Of a DNA stretch of 64,000 nt, positions 1 to 12,103 are shown one piece after another. The stretch spans positions 38,409,241-38,473,240 of the forward strand of contig JAAONU010000016.1 of assembly GCA_012932295.1 (NCBI GenBank). The letters run 5' to 3'. Made by a program: the position numbers and the translations under genes. Numbering within the stretch: position 1 is the stretch's first letter; every line of letters begins with the position of its first letter. The notes below the pieces were generated by a model that worked only from the letters and a program-made list of their open reading frames with translations, had not been told where the DNA came from and searched no databases. The DNA comes from Cyclina sinensis. Lineage: Eukaryota > Mollusca > Bivalvia > Venerida > Veneridae.

Positions 1-579
1 ATTGTCCAGCTCTGTTCCTTCCAGAGAATGATGTTTCAAGTTGTCTGCTTATGTTTAAATGAGTTGAAATTGTTGAACTAGTTTTCTTTGTTCTTCAGTA
101 CTATGCAGGCATATCCAGTGCTTTTATAACTGCAGGATTCATCAGTTATTGCACTGCGCCATTTGCCTGACCTTGATTCCAGGTTAATTGACATCAGTAA
201 ACTAAGGTATAAAATATGTACAGCAATTTTGTGTGTCCAAATATACTGTGTACTATAGCCTTAAGCCTCATTGCATGCATAAACTGCACATATTCAAAAA
301 ATGCTGTTAATAAAACTAATACCCCTTTCAAATTACAAGTCATCCAAAAGAACCTACCTAGATTTCTTCTGTAAATTTACATGGATAAGTCTAATTGGCT
401 TTGGTAATAAATACAGAATTATGATTGGCTGTATAATTCAGCATAGGCTTTCAAACTAAATTATCATTACATGTTAAGTTACATTCAGATTAAAACTCTA
501 AGGCTTTATCAAAGATAATTATATCTTAAATATCAACACTGTGAAGTTGAGTTTTACACAGTTCGTCCTAAATTTACAG
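1..579. other. intron or upstream sequence, no feature recognised
   Basis: AT-rich sequence upstream of the first recognisable macro-gene exon. I see no convincing exon, RNA gene or mobile element. A motif near 154-178 faintly resembles the 29-bp minisatellite unit at 19155, but it is too diverged to call. Confidence 0.4.
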
Positions 580-1118
580 GTGTACCTTGGAGAAATCAAG
601 ACAACAGGAAGAAGGCGGCTTGGTCGGCAGCTATCTGATTCTGCCAACAGCACAGTTTTGTCCTCTAGTGCAAACTTCTCGAAATCATTTGATGATGTGG
701 TCAGTTCTTCCTCATTTGGTGGTGATTATAAGGATACTAAAAGTAAAAACAGAGTTAAGGGATTTGCTCAGACGTTCAGTGGTGCCATGTTCTCTAGAAA
801 TAACGTATCTTTGCCCAGTGACTTTCACTTTGAGATCAAGCTGAAGAATGAATTTGTTCTTAAAGTCAACAACACTTCCATAATCAACCTTGAAGTAGAT
901 GTGATAGTTAACGCAGCCAATAATAATATGATGCACGGAGGAGGAGTCGCTAAGGTGATATCCCGTGCAGCTGGTTGGAGACTGGATCGGGAAAGCCAGG
1001 ATTATGTCTTAAACCATGGCAATGTTGCTGTTGGGGAAAATATAATAACAACAGCTGGAAATTTGACACAGTACAAAGCAGTTATACATGCTGTTGGGCC
1101 AATCTGGCATGAATATAG
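580..1118 (+). CDS. macro-domain protein (PARP14/PARP9-like), internal exon 1 of 4 seen
   Basis: This exon carries the N-terminal half of an ADP-ribose-binding macro domain. It starts after the acceptor at 578-579 (tttacag) in phase 0 and ends at the GT donor 1119-1120 in phase 2. The first ~90 residues are serine-rich and probably disordered. The domain then begins, with an INLEVDVIVNAANN strand and loop (first Asn at exon residue 111), a GGGVAKVI loop (about residue 120) and an AVIHAVGPIW strand. These are the usual macro-fold contacts for ADP-ribose. The loop reads GGGVA rather than GGGVD, as in PARP9/PARP14-type domains, so binding is more likely than strong hydrolase activity. Upstream exons were not found, so I cannot tell whether a PARP catalytic domain belongs to this gene. 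Assignment to the PARP9/14 group is inference from motifs. Confidence 0.85.
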
Positions 1119-1290
1119 GTACTGGTTTTTGTTTTTGATTTCAAGAATTACATCCACATCCCATTGTACATTTTTATGCTCCCAGAAGGGAAAACATATA
1201 GTCGCTGCCTTGTCTGTCCTTCCGTCAGTCTGTCCCACTCATGTCCAGAGAATAACATGAAAAGTATTGATAGAGACTAGTTTTTTAATT

Positions 1291-1947
1291 ACTGTTTGTG
1301 TATTTGAATTCGCAGAGGCAAATTTTCGCGGAAAGGTCCATTTTGGGGGTCTATACAAATATTCGCGCTATTTTGAATTCGCGGAGGTGACTGCCGAAAA
1401 TCATAAATTCGCGTAGAACACTCGGGTTAAAAAAATAAGGGAAATTACTCTTACAATATTTTGGAATGGTGTTAAATATGGACGAATGCAAACGATGTTA
1501 CAAATCAAAATACAGTGTATAGCGGTAGGAGTAAGCACTCGTTTTCGCAAACAGCCTTTATTCATTTTACATAATTTTTACTGTAATCATCGTGGGAGTT
1601 CACAGTTATTTTCAATACCTGGTGTCAAACAATACGCTATTGTATAGAACAAAGACATTGTCAAGCGAGCAGATTATGGCAAACAAAAGAATCCCGTTAA
1701 CGTGCATGATTTTTCACAGTTTTACAAAGTTTTACACTGAACTGAATGAGACCTTAATCTTTTCACCTATTAGTAATGTTATACAGCATTTTAATAAAAT
1801 CTTATGTATTGAAAGCATATAACACACTGATATACATTGTTCTAGAAGCGCAAAAATATGACTATAAAGAAATTATTGGTGTAGAAAAAATGTCACCGCG
1901 AAGATCGCGAAAATTTGTAGGCCGCGAATATTTCTACACATACAGTA
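1291..1947. mobile_element. MITE with TA duplication and ~40-bp terminal inverted repeats (Tc1/mariner-like)
   Basis: The left end (from 1293, CTGTTTGTGTA followed by TTCGC and AAATTTTCGCG) matches the reverse complement of the right end (to 1945, CTGTATGTGTA followed by TTCGCGG and AAATTTTCGCG) over about 40 bp with mismatches. TA flanks both ends (1291-1292 and 1946-1947). The ~650 bp interior has no transposase. TA target sites and a CTGT tip suit the Tc1/mariner/pogo superfamily. Confidence 0.65.
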
Positions 1948-2185
1948 TCTCCCTTTATAAAACTTAATATAGCAACCCTCTAATGATAGATAAATCTATG
2001 GCTTATCAGCTGGAATTCTGGAGAACAACACTGATTATATGAAGTACAGGTCTACTTTTTACACTTGCCAGCCAAGCACTTGACTCCTCTTGCTGTGGTT
2101 ATGAAAATTCTGGCAAACATTCACAGTTTAAACAAGAAGTAGGTAAATTTTGCAATAAATCAACTGTCCTAACAAATGTGGTTTT

Positions 2186-3036
2186 TGTGTCGCCCTTTCG
2201 AAGAAAAGGCGATACATAGGGATCGCTTTGTCCGTCGGTCTGTCACGAAAACTTAACGTTGGCTATAACTTTGCCATTTCTAAACATTTATCTTATCAAA
2301 CTTTCAAATTATATTGCTTATGACAACAGGGTCGGTTGATGCCAAAATTTCTAGGTCAAGGTCACATTTGACATAGTTATGCCCCTTTTTATACATGGAT
2401 TTTGTCATGAAAACTTGACGTTGGGAATAACTTTGCCATTTCTGAACATTTCAACATCAGATTTTCAAATTATATTGCTTATGACAACAGGGTCGTGATG
2501 ATGCCAAAATGTGTAGGTCAAGGTCACAATTGACAGAGTTATGTCCCTTTTTGTACTTGGATTTTGTCATGAAAACTTAACATTGGCTATAACTATGCCA
2601 TTTCTTAATGTTTCTTCATCAAACTTTCCAGTTGTAATGCTTACAATTGTATCACTTAAGATAATACCATTTCTCAAGGGCAGATAACCCTTAAATTTAT
2701 TTTTGCAATGTTATGCCCCTTTTTCAAGTTAAAATTTCTTGGTTAACCTTTTTCTTTATGTCCATGTCTCAAAAAGTGTCAAGGATATTCCATTCAAACG
2801 TGGAATACTTGATCACCAGCAAGACCCCTGCAAAGATTGTTGGTACCCATGTCCCTGGGGTCACAGTTAGCCCCACCCCAAGGGGGCACTTGATTTTGCT
2901 TACACTTATATATAGGAAAAAACTTCTTAAGCCTAGAAATAAAATATTAACTGACATGAGATGGGTAAGTACTCGCACCCCACCGTCCCCTCTGCAAGGG
3001 GATCCCCCCACCGATTTTATTTACCCCCGGACCCTA

Positions 3037-3070
<34 letters not shown>

Positions 3071-3628
3071 AAAACATAGGTTCTTTACTTCCCATCCTAC
3101 CTCAAACCCCCCCCCCCCCCCAAAGCAGTCCCCGTCTCCCCCAACTCGGGCCCAATTTTTAATTTTTAATTTTTATTTTTATTTTTTTTTTTAATACATT
3201 TTTTTTATCCACCCTCAACCCCCCCTCAATTTCTTTTTTTTTTTTTTATAATTCATAGGTACTTGACACCCCATCCGATCCCCAAACCAGTCCGCCCTCC
3301 ACTCCCCTCCTGCCCCCCCATTTTTTTTTTTAGGGTCAACCCCCACCCCCAGGTTCTGTTTTTTTAAATTTTAATACATAGGTACTTGACTCCCCATCCA
3401 CCCTCAACCCACACACCCGGCCCAATTTTTTTTTTTTTTTTTTTTTTAATACATAGGTACTTCACTTCCCATCACCCCTACCCACACTCACACACACACC
3501 CCACTATCGGGGCCCAAAATTTTTTTTTTTTTTAAATACATAACTACTTGACCCAAATTTTTTTTTCATCTTGTATGACTAGGTACTTGCCCTGCTCCAG
3601 TCAAATTTTTTTCACTTGGGCCTCTTGT
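2186..3628 (+). mobile_element. array-bearing non-autonomous element, low-complexity interior
   Basis: The 5' end has a hairpin (GTGTCGCC paired with GGCGATAC) and the 3' end is GGGCC followed by TCTTGT at 3618-3628, the terminal layout shared by many elements here. Inside are about three diverged copies of a unit containing 'tgacgttggctataactttgccatttc', with AGGTCAAGGTCA phrases. The last 550 bp is poly-T/poly-C. It lies in macro-gene intron 1. Confidence 0.5.
3035..3560. repeat. low-complexity poly-T / poly-C tract
   Basis: Alternating runs of T and C, with a recurrent 'atacataggtacttgac' phrase between them. This looks like a degenerate tandem array of a ~90-110 bp unit whose homopolymer parts have expanded. 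Confidence 0.8.
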
Positions 3629-4800
3629 TTAACTTGGCTTATAATTAATTATCCAGCACTTAGAAAAGTGGAGCATGCTGTATGTGGACAGGTATTGTTG
3701 TACTTTGACTAGCCTGTCTTTTCCAGCAGGCTCTTGTTTACCTTTTTAGTTATTCTAACAGAGTACCCAAGGGCAACACAAGTGTTCCACTGAACACCCA
3801 TCTGGTTTATACTATAAATCCTCAATAATTAGATTAACTTCAGTACATGTATCCTATGTGATGATTTACAGCAACACGGAATAATTCTTATAGGAGACAA
3901 AACATTCTTATTAAACAAATCTGCCTTGACTCAGAAATTTCGTTCTAAACTACATGTTAAAGGTTACGATTTTGTGGCCACTCCAATAAGAAAAAATTAA
4001 CGAAAACCCATCGACTGAAAGAAGATCTGGCACACTAATTATTTTTGACTTAAACAAACAAACACAGACCAGAGGGTAACAAGTTGTACTCTCCATTACT
4101 CGACAGGTTGCTGTCGAAATAACAGAGAGTATCAAAGGGAACCACATGAGCCAGACCTGCTTACCTTTCTCAACATGACCACCAAGTGGCACCCTCCATC
4201 ACTCAACAGGTGGCTGTTGAAGTAACAGAGAACACCAGACAGAGCCATGAGAGAACAGACATCTATGACTTTCTCATGGTATAGTATACACAACAGACTG
4301 ACAGACAAATGAACAAATTACCCCTCACCCACACCCCCTGCCACCCCCCGTCACTCAACAGGTATCTGTTGAAGTAATGAAGAATATCAGACTGTGTCAT
4401 GTGTCAGTGAAGCAAGGCAAAGTACTGTAATATGGAGCGAGGCTATGAAGTCTGTAGGCAAGGCTACAACAAACAAGCAAGGCTAGTAAGGTATTACGAC
4501 ATACTTCTTTTGCAATACCTTTTATACACTGCAAAACACCATAAGAATAGTTAAGCATGCCAGATCACCATCCAATCGACAGAAATTTTACCGGCCACAA
4601 TAAGTTTGTAAAATTTATCCCCCGAAAAATTCTGAATTACAATAGACCAAAAAAAAAGGAAACTGTAACAGTAAGCTGTTGACATACTGATTTATTTCGG
4701 CTGTATAATAGACTTACTCTTCAATATGCTTCCTTAATACAGAGCAAATACAATTTGATGCCTACTTGATTTAAATGGACTCTATCAGTACGATAGAAGG
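3629..4800. repeat. intronic stretch with three diverged copies of a ~45-bp phrase
   Basis: Phrases resembling 'actcaacaggtggctgttgaagtaacagagaa' recur near 4093-4140, 4193-4240 and 4350-4395. Each contains a small dyad (CAACAG...CTGTTG). Otherwise I recognise nothing in this stretch. Confidence 0.4.
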
Positions 4801-4817
4801 CGGTTTTAGCATCAATT

Positions 4818-5701
4818 TCAGGTGAAATTCTGTCCCCCTTTCAAAAAATTTAGAGAACATATCAAGGACTGCATCTTTTTAAGAATGGTTTTCTTCTGAG
4901 ATAATGTTTCTCTGATTTCAAGCTTAACCTCCTGAATTTTAGCTTCTAAAAGAATTCTCACTGTCATGTGGGCAGAATCGAGTTCCAGGCCCAGGAAAAC
5001 AAGGACTTCTGTCAGACCCTCTGTTTTTTTCATCTGCTAGCGGGACTCCTAATTCAGACCTAACTTCTCTGAAGATTTTTAAAGCCCTCATACAAGATAC
5101 ATCTGCCCCAAAAAATCATCTAAAAAGTGTATCAATCCACCGGAATTTAATTTCCATTTAACACTTAATTTCAAAAACCTAGAAAATCTTTCAAAAGTGA
5201 TGCAACTAATAGATGCGCCAAAGGGTAGGGCCTTATCAAAATATGGAGTTTGCCATTGAAAGAAAAGCCAAGTAGCTCGAAATCTGCAGGTTTGGTCAGT
5301 ATTAATCTGTACACATTTCAAATACCTGTTTTAAACATTTTACAATTTTCCCCTAGACTTTGTACTAAATAGACAGCTTCATCGAAACTAGTGTATTGGA
5401 CAGAACTAGTGTATTGGACAGAACACAGTGCAGGATCAATGTAGTCATTTACAGATTCACCTGGTGGGTAAGATAAATGGTGAATCATCCTATATTCACC
5501 TGGTGCTTTTTTTGGCACCAGGCCAATTGGAGAAACAATTAAATTATGTAAAGGTCGTTCAACGAAAGGACCTGCTACCCTATCTGCTTCGATCTCTTTG
5601 TTTATTTTTGATTTATTAAGGTCAGGATTTAACCTGGTAGATTTCAGATTTTTTTTAATCTCAGGGAACTCGAGGGCCCCTGTATTGAATTCGAAAGCCA
5701 T
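4818..5701 (-). pseudogene. reverse transcriptase remnant of DIRS-like element
   Basis: Frame 5701-5318 has the RT fingers (LVPKKAPGEYRMIHHLSYP, then SVNDYI). Frame 5321-5088 has the palm (LPFGASISCITFERFS, then HFLDDFLG, the catalytic Y/F-x-DD box). Frame 5033-4818 has the thumb/connection (FLGLELDS, then LQSLI-like QSLICSLNFLKG). Motif A reads FKTGI followed by a stop codon, where an aspartate is expected, so catalysis would fail even without the frameshifts. An 18-bp direct duplication (encoding SSVQYT twice) lies at about 5385-5420. The sequence stops before RNase H. RT assignment is confident; the DIRS family is inferred. Confidence 0.7.
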
Positions 5702-5847
5702 AGGTTATACCATCTAAAAGAAAATTGGATACCTTTTCATCGTAGAATTGTAAATATGTGCTCAAAGTTGAAATAACGATAGGTGTTTTTGCCAATTCGA
5801 AAATATATGGATTCCTGGGTATAATTTCTAGGTCAGATCGTGAAACC

Positions 5848-6938
5848 TTAGAATTTCCTAGGGGGCCAGTAGGTGCAACGATGGTAGAAGGGTCTACCAT
5901 GAAAATTGCTGTTTTGTTCCAGTTGGGGTGATGAAGGCGCACTGACTAGTGGCCTCAACCTTGAACACTTAAAGACTGGGTGGGGACCTTGACATTTAGA
6001 GCATGTGTATGAGAAGCAGGAGTTTGGCCACGTGCAGTTACCAGAGTTAAAATCATTACATGAATGTTTGTAAGGGATGAAAACATTACGCAAAACAGGC
6101 CTCATTTGCATGCAGCGCCACCACACATCATTATTTATTTGTGACCACAATGAAGGAGAGATAGCTTGATGCAGACGAAACAGTTCATCGTATTCAAGCC
6201 AGCTTAAGGACCCTTGTCGCATGGCTACTTCTCTGATGCTGAACATGTAGTGAAGCATTTCATAAACTTTATCTGCATGATTAGGTAGGTAGACAGAGGC
6301 GTAAATTAAGAAAGCATTCGTCCACTTTTCTATATCATTTATTTTTGTTTGCATTCTTTTTACGTTGTTTCGATATGCAAGACAGTGCCGCTGCAATACT
6401 CAGATAATTCTATGGCCCCATTCAGCATTAAAGCAAGGTAAACATTGGCTCCTTTAGAAATTTGCTGCTTAAGCGAGGCAGGAAAATGAGCCGCGATATC
6501 GTCGTTGGCTATGCGAACCATGGGCAGTGAAATGTTACTATCACATATTGGAGTAGCATCCGGTGAAGCTACTTTTATAAGTTCATGTCTGCCATTTAGG
6601 CCACACCCACTTACAAGAAAATTAATGTCTGCTGCAACAGTTTCAATGCCAGAAGTAGGATCGTCACACCCCAAATTTAAATAGGCGTCTAAAACGCATA
6701 AACTGTTATTACTTAGAGGAATAATTTGGGATTGTCGCAAGATTTGTCCAAAATCGATTAAGTTCGACTTAACCTGCGGTAGCCTTGTGCATGGGATCCT
6801 CTTCCTGATCATCAAATTCATTTGCTGTGAATTTCCTGCCTCAGGATTTTGTTGACAGAGCGTTAAATACCTCGTTTGCAGGATCTTGAATGAGACTACC
6901 TTGCATCGGCCACGTGACATATCGCTTGGATTGTACAA
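5848..6938 (-). pseudogene. gag-like ORF remnant of DIRS-like element
   Basis: Two overlapping frames (6938-6360 and 6396-5848) together encode a gag-like polypeptide. A tryptophan-rich part (SWLEYDELFRLHQA, then NNDVWW) is followed by a Cys/His cluster of the form C-N-D-F-N-S-G-N-C ... C-x2-C-x4-HP-x3-C (about residues 112-145 of the second frame). This CxDFNxGxC...CxxCxGxHP arrangement is typical of the nucleocapsid-like region of DIRS/Ngaro gag proteins. At least one frameshift separates the halves near 6380. It is not expected to be functional. Confidence 0.6.
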
Positions 6939-7080
6939 GTGTATTGTAAGTTTCTCCTATTGAAATTAAAGTTCTGCTGAGATCGTTACACATGATTTTT
7001 GTGTTAAAATACCTTAAACTGGTTCCTCTGTTACAATGTTGTGACAACGTGGCCATTATAAATAGGGGAACCAAAACCAG

Positions 7081-7553
7081 TTTAGTACAACTACCTCAGC
7101 GACAAATAACAATGGTTTTAATTTCATGAAAAAATAAAAGAAATTATTCTAATACTAAAATAATTTTAATATGTTTTGTCATGATTATCCTTACTATAAC
7201 TTAAAAAGTATTTAATTTCACATGTCATTGAAGTACCATTGATAGTTAATTTCTTACTTTTCTGCCATTCTGAACAAAAAAATACTTCGGGGAGCATTAT
7301 TTGGTTTTCCCAATTTCTTGTTTATTATATATTGACTAACCTTATTTTTAAAAATTAATCATTGGAAGCTGACTTAGTCATCTTTAAAAGTTGTCAGTTG
7401 AAATAAAAAATTTAACTTAGGAGGAAATATTCTTCTGTAAGTTGGAATTAACTAATATTTTAAGTATGACAGTGTTTATTTGTGGAACTACAGCAGTTAA
7501 TTACTTACACATTTAGATTGAAAATAATTACTTTAGGAGAAAAATTATGTTCT
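7081..7553. other. AT-rich intronic sequence, nothing recognised
   Basis: No coding signal, hairpin-tipped element or tandem repeat was seen between the retroelement remnant and the next repeat. Confidence 0.4.
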
Positions 7554-8700
7554 TTAGCTCACCTGAGCCTTTGGCTCATGGAGAGCTATTGTGACCGGAC
7601 TTTTTCCATCGTCCGTCAACAATTCCTTCAAACGATATCTTCTCTGAAACCTCTAAGCCAAATTTGATGAAACTAGCCTGGGATATTCCTTGCATGAAGC
7701 TCTACCAAATTGTTCAAAGAATTAAATTCCATGTAGAACTCTGGTTGCTATTGCAACTTAAAGGAAAAACTTCGAAAATCTTCTTGTCTGAAACCACAAG
7801 GCCCTGAGCCTTAAGATTTGGTATTTAGCTTTGTCTAGTGGACCTCTATCAAGTTTGTTCAAATTATGCCCCTGGGGTCAAATTTGGCCACACCCCAGGG
7901 GGTCAATTGATTTTACATAGGCTTTTATAGTGAAACTTAAAAAATCTTCTTGTGTGAAACCACAAAACCCTGAGCCTTAAGATTTGGTATGTAGCATTGT
8001 CTAGTGGACTTCTACCAAGTTTATTCAAATTATGCCCTCGGGTCAAATTTTGGCCCCGCCCCAGGGGTCAACAAATTTTACATAGGCTTTTTAAGTGAAA
8101 CTTTTAAAATCTTCTTGTCTGAAACCACAAGGCCTTGAGCCTTAAGATTTGGTGTGTAGCATTGTCTAGTGAACCCTTACCTAATTTGTTCAAATTATGC
8201 CCCTGGGGTCAAATAAGGCCCCTAACCAGGGGTCAATGGATTTTACATAGGCTTATATAGTAAAACTTTAAAAATCTTCTTGTCTGAAACCACAAGGCCC
8301 TGAGATCTAACATTTGGTATGAAACAAGCTTTATCAAGCTTTTTCGAATTATTAGATTAGGTTAAAGGTCACCAAGGCTAAAAATATGTTTATATACTGT
8401 ACCTCATAGACCTTTCATTTAAAGACCAATGTCTTTGATATTCGGTATATAGGTACTTGCATGAACCTCTACCCATGGGTAGGGTTTTAGAGCACTGGGT
8501 CAAGGTCACCATAGCTTATGATAGATATTTCTACTTTCTGTCATAGAGTCTATATTTATTGACTGATATTTTACATATTTACATATTTGTATTTACATTA
8601 CTTACATATTTTCAATTAAAACATGAAATTCTGCTTAACTGCGAACCTAAAGCCAAAATACTCAGGTGAGTGATCTTGGGCCATCATGGCCGTCTTATCT
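7554..8700 (+). mobile_element. AGCTCACC-family array element (copy 1)
   Basis: Starts TAGCTCACCTGAG and ends with the inverted motif CTCAGGTGAG, the hairpin GGGCCATCATGGCC and a mutated tail (GTCTTATC where other copies have CTCTTGT). The interior is ~4 copies of a 165-bp unit, phased by 'ttcttgt(c/g)tgaaaccacaa' at 7781, 7947, 8112 and 8277. It ends about 130 bp before a macro-gene exon. Confidence 0.7.
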
Positions 8701-8831
8701 TCAAAATTTGTTTAATGGGAATATAGGGTATACATGAATTTAGATAAAATATTGATACTTTTCAGTTAAAAAAACAATAGTATTTATTTGCATAGTTGAG
8801 TAAAATGCTCATCATTGTTCAACTGTTACAG

Positions 8832-8938
8832 AAACAAGACAGATTGTCTTGATGCCTTAAGTGAATGTGTTTATAACATTCTGGAAACTTGCAGACAGAA
8901 CAGTTACGGCACAGTAGCAATGCCAGCCATAAGTGCAG
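8832..8938 (+). CDS. macro-domain protein, internal exon 2 (107 bp)
   Basis: Small exon bounded by acceptor ttacag (to 8831) and donor gcag|gtaatt (8939-8940). It enters in phase 2 (AG+A makes the Arg codon after HEY) and leaves in phase 1. It encodes NKTDCLDALSECVYNILE and on to SYGTVAMPAISA, the helix and substrate-loop strand of the first macro domain. The next exon supplies GIYAVP, completing the conserved AISxGxxxxP loop over the ADP-ribose diphosphate. It is too short for simple ORF searches. The support is exact phase agreement on both sides and continuous macro-domain homology. Confidence 0.9.
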
Positions 8939-8966
8939 GTAATTTCTTTATCTTATTTCATTTTGT

Positions 8967-10410
8967 TAGCTCGACTTTTTTTTGAAAAAAAAAATCGAGT
9001 TATTGTCATAGTCATGGTGGCGTTGCCATTGCCGTTGCCGTTCCCATCCGAAAACTTTAACATTGATCATAATTTTTTTATTCCTTGATTGATTATCTTC
9101 ATACTTGGACACAACAACCCTTTGGACAAGACCTTCAAGATGACCAGACTAAACTTGACCTTGACTCTTAAATGACCTTCATATTCAAGGTCAAAATATT
9201 GAATTTTGCTAAAATTGGCCATAACTTTATTATTAGTAGGTGGTTTCTCTTAATTCTTGGTCACAACAACCCTTTGGAGAAGACCTTCAAGCCGACCAGA
9301 CTAAACTTGACCTTGCCTCATAAATGACCTTCATATTCAAGGTCAAAATATTGAATTTTGCTAAAATTGGCCATAACTTTATTATTAGTAGGTGGTTTCT
9401 CTTAATTCTTGGACACAACAACCCTTTGGAGAAGACCTTCAAGCTGACCAGACTAAACTTGACCTTGACCTTTAAATGACCTTGACGGTCAAGGTCAAAT
9501 CATTGAATTTTGTTAAAACTGGCCATAATTATGTAATTTATGGTTGGATTTGAATCAGACTTAGACAAAACAACACTTTTTCAGTTCGATTTCAAAAATG
9601 TCATTGCATGACCTATATTTTTGACCTACTGACCTACTTTCTGGTTTTGAGCTACAGCAATGAAATTTAGACTGCATGCACAGTTTTTTATTTCGATTTC
9701 AAAAATGTCATGGCATGACCTATATTTTTGACCTACTGACCTACTTTTTGTTTTTGAGCTATGGCAATGAAATTTGGACCTTGTATACAGTTTTTTCTTC
9801 CGATTTCAAAAACGTCATAGCATGACCTTTATTTTTGACCTACTGACCTACCTTTTTGTTTTTTAGCTACTGCAATGAAATTTGGACTGTGTGTACAGTT
9901 TTTCGTTTCAATTTCAGAAATGTCATAGCATGACCTATATTTTTGACCTACTGACCTACTTTTTGTTTTTAAAGCTGCGGCAATGAATTCGGACCATGTG
10001 CACAGTTTTTCGTTCCGATTTCAAAAGTGTGATCACATGACCTATATTTTTGACCAACTGACCTACTTTTTGTTTTTGGAGCTATGGCAATGAAATTTGG
10101 ACCATTTATACAGATTTTGTTCAGATTTCAAAAACGTCATAGCATGACCTATGTTTTTTACATACTGACCTACTTTTTTGTTTTAAAGCTACGGCAATGA
10201 AATTTGGACTGTGTGTACAGCTTTTTGTTTTGATTTCAAAAATGTCATCTCAAGACCTATATTTTGACCTCCTGACCTCCTTTTTGTTTTTGGATTTATG
10301 GCATTGAAATTGCATTGGTCCATTTCTGTGATATGCATCATTACATTCATAAAAATTTCTTTCATCTTTGAACCCAGGTTAGTGCTTTAGGGCCATTGGC
10401 CCTCTTGTTT
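8967..10410 (+). mobile_element. array element with two internal arrays (152 bp and 107 bp)
   Basis: Starts TAGCTCGAC and folds into an A/T hairpin (CTCGAC-T8 ... A10-TCGAG, 8969-8999). Ends with hairpin GGGCCATTGGCCC (10390-10402) and CTCTTGTTT. The first array has a 152-bp period ('accttcaag' at 9131, 9283 and 9435). The second has a 107-108 bp period ('gacctat' at 9610, 9717, 9824, 9932, 10039, 10146 and 10254), each unit with TGACCTACTGACCT or a close variant. Lies in macro-gene intron 2. Confidence 0.75.
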
Positions 10411-11351
10411 ATTAATACTTGGACAAAACAAGGCTTATGACAAAACCTACATGTTTAATTATTCAAGTATGACCTTAACCTTTAAATGACCTTTACAGTC
10501 AAATTTCTAATTATTGCATTTTGCTAAAATAGCCAAACTTCTGGTTTTATGGACGGATTTGATCTATTCAGGGACAAAACAACACTGAGAATAAAAGAAA
10601 CGTGTTAAACAATTCAAGCATTACCTTGACATTTAAATGACCTTGACATTACTTAACTTGGCTATATCTTTGTTGTTAATGGATGTAGTGTCTTCATGCT
10701 TGGACATAACTACTTTTTAGACAATACCTCCAGAGAAGGTTAAACTGAATTTGACCTAGACCTTTAAGGTCAAATTTCTGAATGTTGCTAAATTGGCCAT
10801 AACTTTGTTATGTATAATTATATTTCCAAATGATGTTTCATTCGATCCCTTCATCACAATGTGCTTCCTCTGATGTGTTTTCCTTTGGAAATAGGAAAAA
10901 GTCGAGCGTGGCCCCCGTTTGCGGTGGCTCTTGTCTGTCTACTTGTCTTTCTGATTTATTGGTGAATAATTGTAGATAATGTATAGGACAGCTAGTAAGA
11001 CCAGTCAGAAAGTGGTCTTGACAGCGTGTCGGTCTCAATAGCTGAACATTTAAATATGTTCTTTCAGAGTTGCTAATATTTACATGTGTTTGAAATAAGT
11101 AAAGTGATAATACATGAACTTTAATGAATATTTCTAGAGAGAAAAAAAAAACTGACCAAAAAAAAATGGCAGAGTACTTAGATTATTGTGTATGTTCCAG
11201 CTTACATTCAGGAGGTCATAACAGTTTGAGGTTAGATTCTGTGAAAATTTTAAATGCAGCAACTTTGCCATGGTCATATCATAATGTTCATGTAAAGCAT
11301 GAGAAGTTTATACATTTAGTAAGAATCTCATTGACAGATTTGAAAGCTTTT
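10411..11351. repeat. decayed array sequence, related to the element at 8967
   Basis: 10411-10830 holds degraded copies of the same phrases (gaccttaacctttaaatgacc, ctaaaattggccataac). Near 10836-10960 a segment (cacaatgtgcttc.tctgatgtg, tttggaaataggaaa, ggtggctcttg) recurs at 42490-42560, so both belong to one longer repeat family. 10960-11351 shows nothing recognisable. Confidence 0.5.
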
Positions 11352-12103
11352 TAGCTCACCTGAGCACTGGATCATTGATTGTCCCGCATGCGGAGGTGTG
11401 CATCGTGCGTCGTCAACGAACGACTACTCCTCCTAAACCTCTGAACCAACATTGACAAAACATCCCTGGGATATTCCTTGCATGAAGCTCTACCAAATTT
11501 GTTCAAAGAATTAAATTCCATCAAGAAGTCTGGTTGCGATGGCATCTTAAAGGAAAAACTTTTATAATCTTCTTGTCTGAAGCCACAAGGCCCTGAGCCT
11601 TAAGATTTGGTATTCAGCTTTGTCTAGTGGACCTCTACCAAGTTTGTTCAAATTATACCCCTGGGGTCAAATTTGGCCCAGCCCCGGGGGTCAATGGATT
11701 TTACATAGGCTTATATAGTGACACTTTAAAAATCTTCTTGAAACCACAAGGCTCTGAGCCTTAAGATTTGGTATGTAGCATTGTCTAGTGGACTTCTATG
11801 AAGTTTGTTCAAATTATGCCCCTGGGGTCAAATTTGGCCCCGCCCCAGGGGTCAATAAATTTTACATAGGCTTATTTAGTGAAACTTTAAAAATATTCTT
11901 GTCTGAAACCACAAGGCCCAGAGCTTAGATATTTGGCATTTAGCACCCTCTAATGGAACTCTACAAAAATTATACAAATTATTTCCCTGGGGTCAAAATT
12001 GGCCCCGCCCTGGGTGTCACTTCATTTTACATAGACTTATATAGGAAATCTTTAAAAATATTCTTACTGGAAAGCTCAATGCCTACAGCTTAGATATTTG
12101 GTA

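Larger units (their letters stand above)
4800..7080 (-). mobile_element. decayed DIRS-like retroelement fragment
   Basis: On the - strand a series of short, mutually frameshifted reading frames gives, in order, a gag-like region (7074 to 5848), a linker (5942-5661) and a reverse transcriptase (5701 to 4818). RNase H and the tyrosine recombinase expected of a complete DIRS element are absent, and I see no terminal repeats. It is a truncated, inactive copy inside macro-gene intron 1, opposite to that gene. The family assignment rests on RT and gag motif style. A Ngaro-type element is the main alternative. Confidence 0.65.

Noticed and set aside
3035..3072. poly(T) run as the tail of a processed gene copy
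   Set aside because: It is one of many T and C runs in an expanded low-complexity array, with no adjacent cDNA-like sequence.
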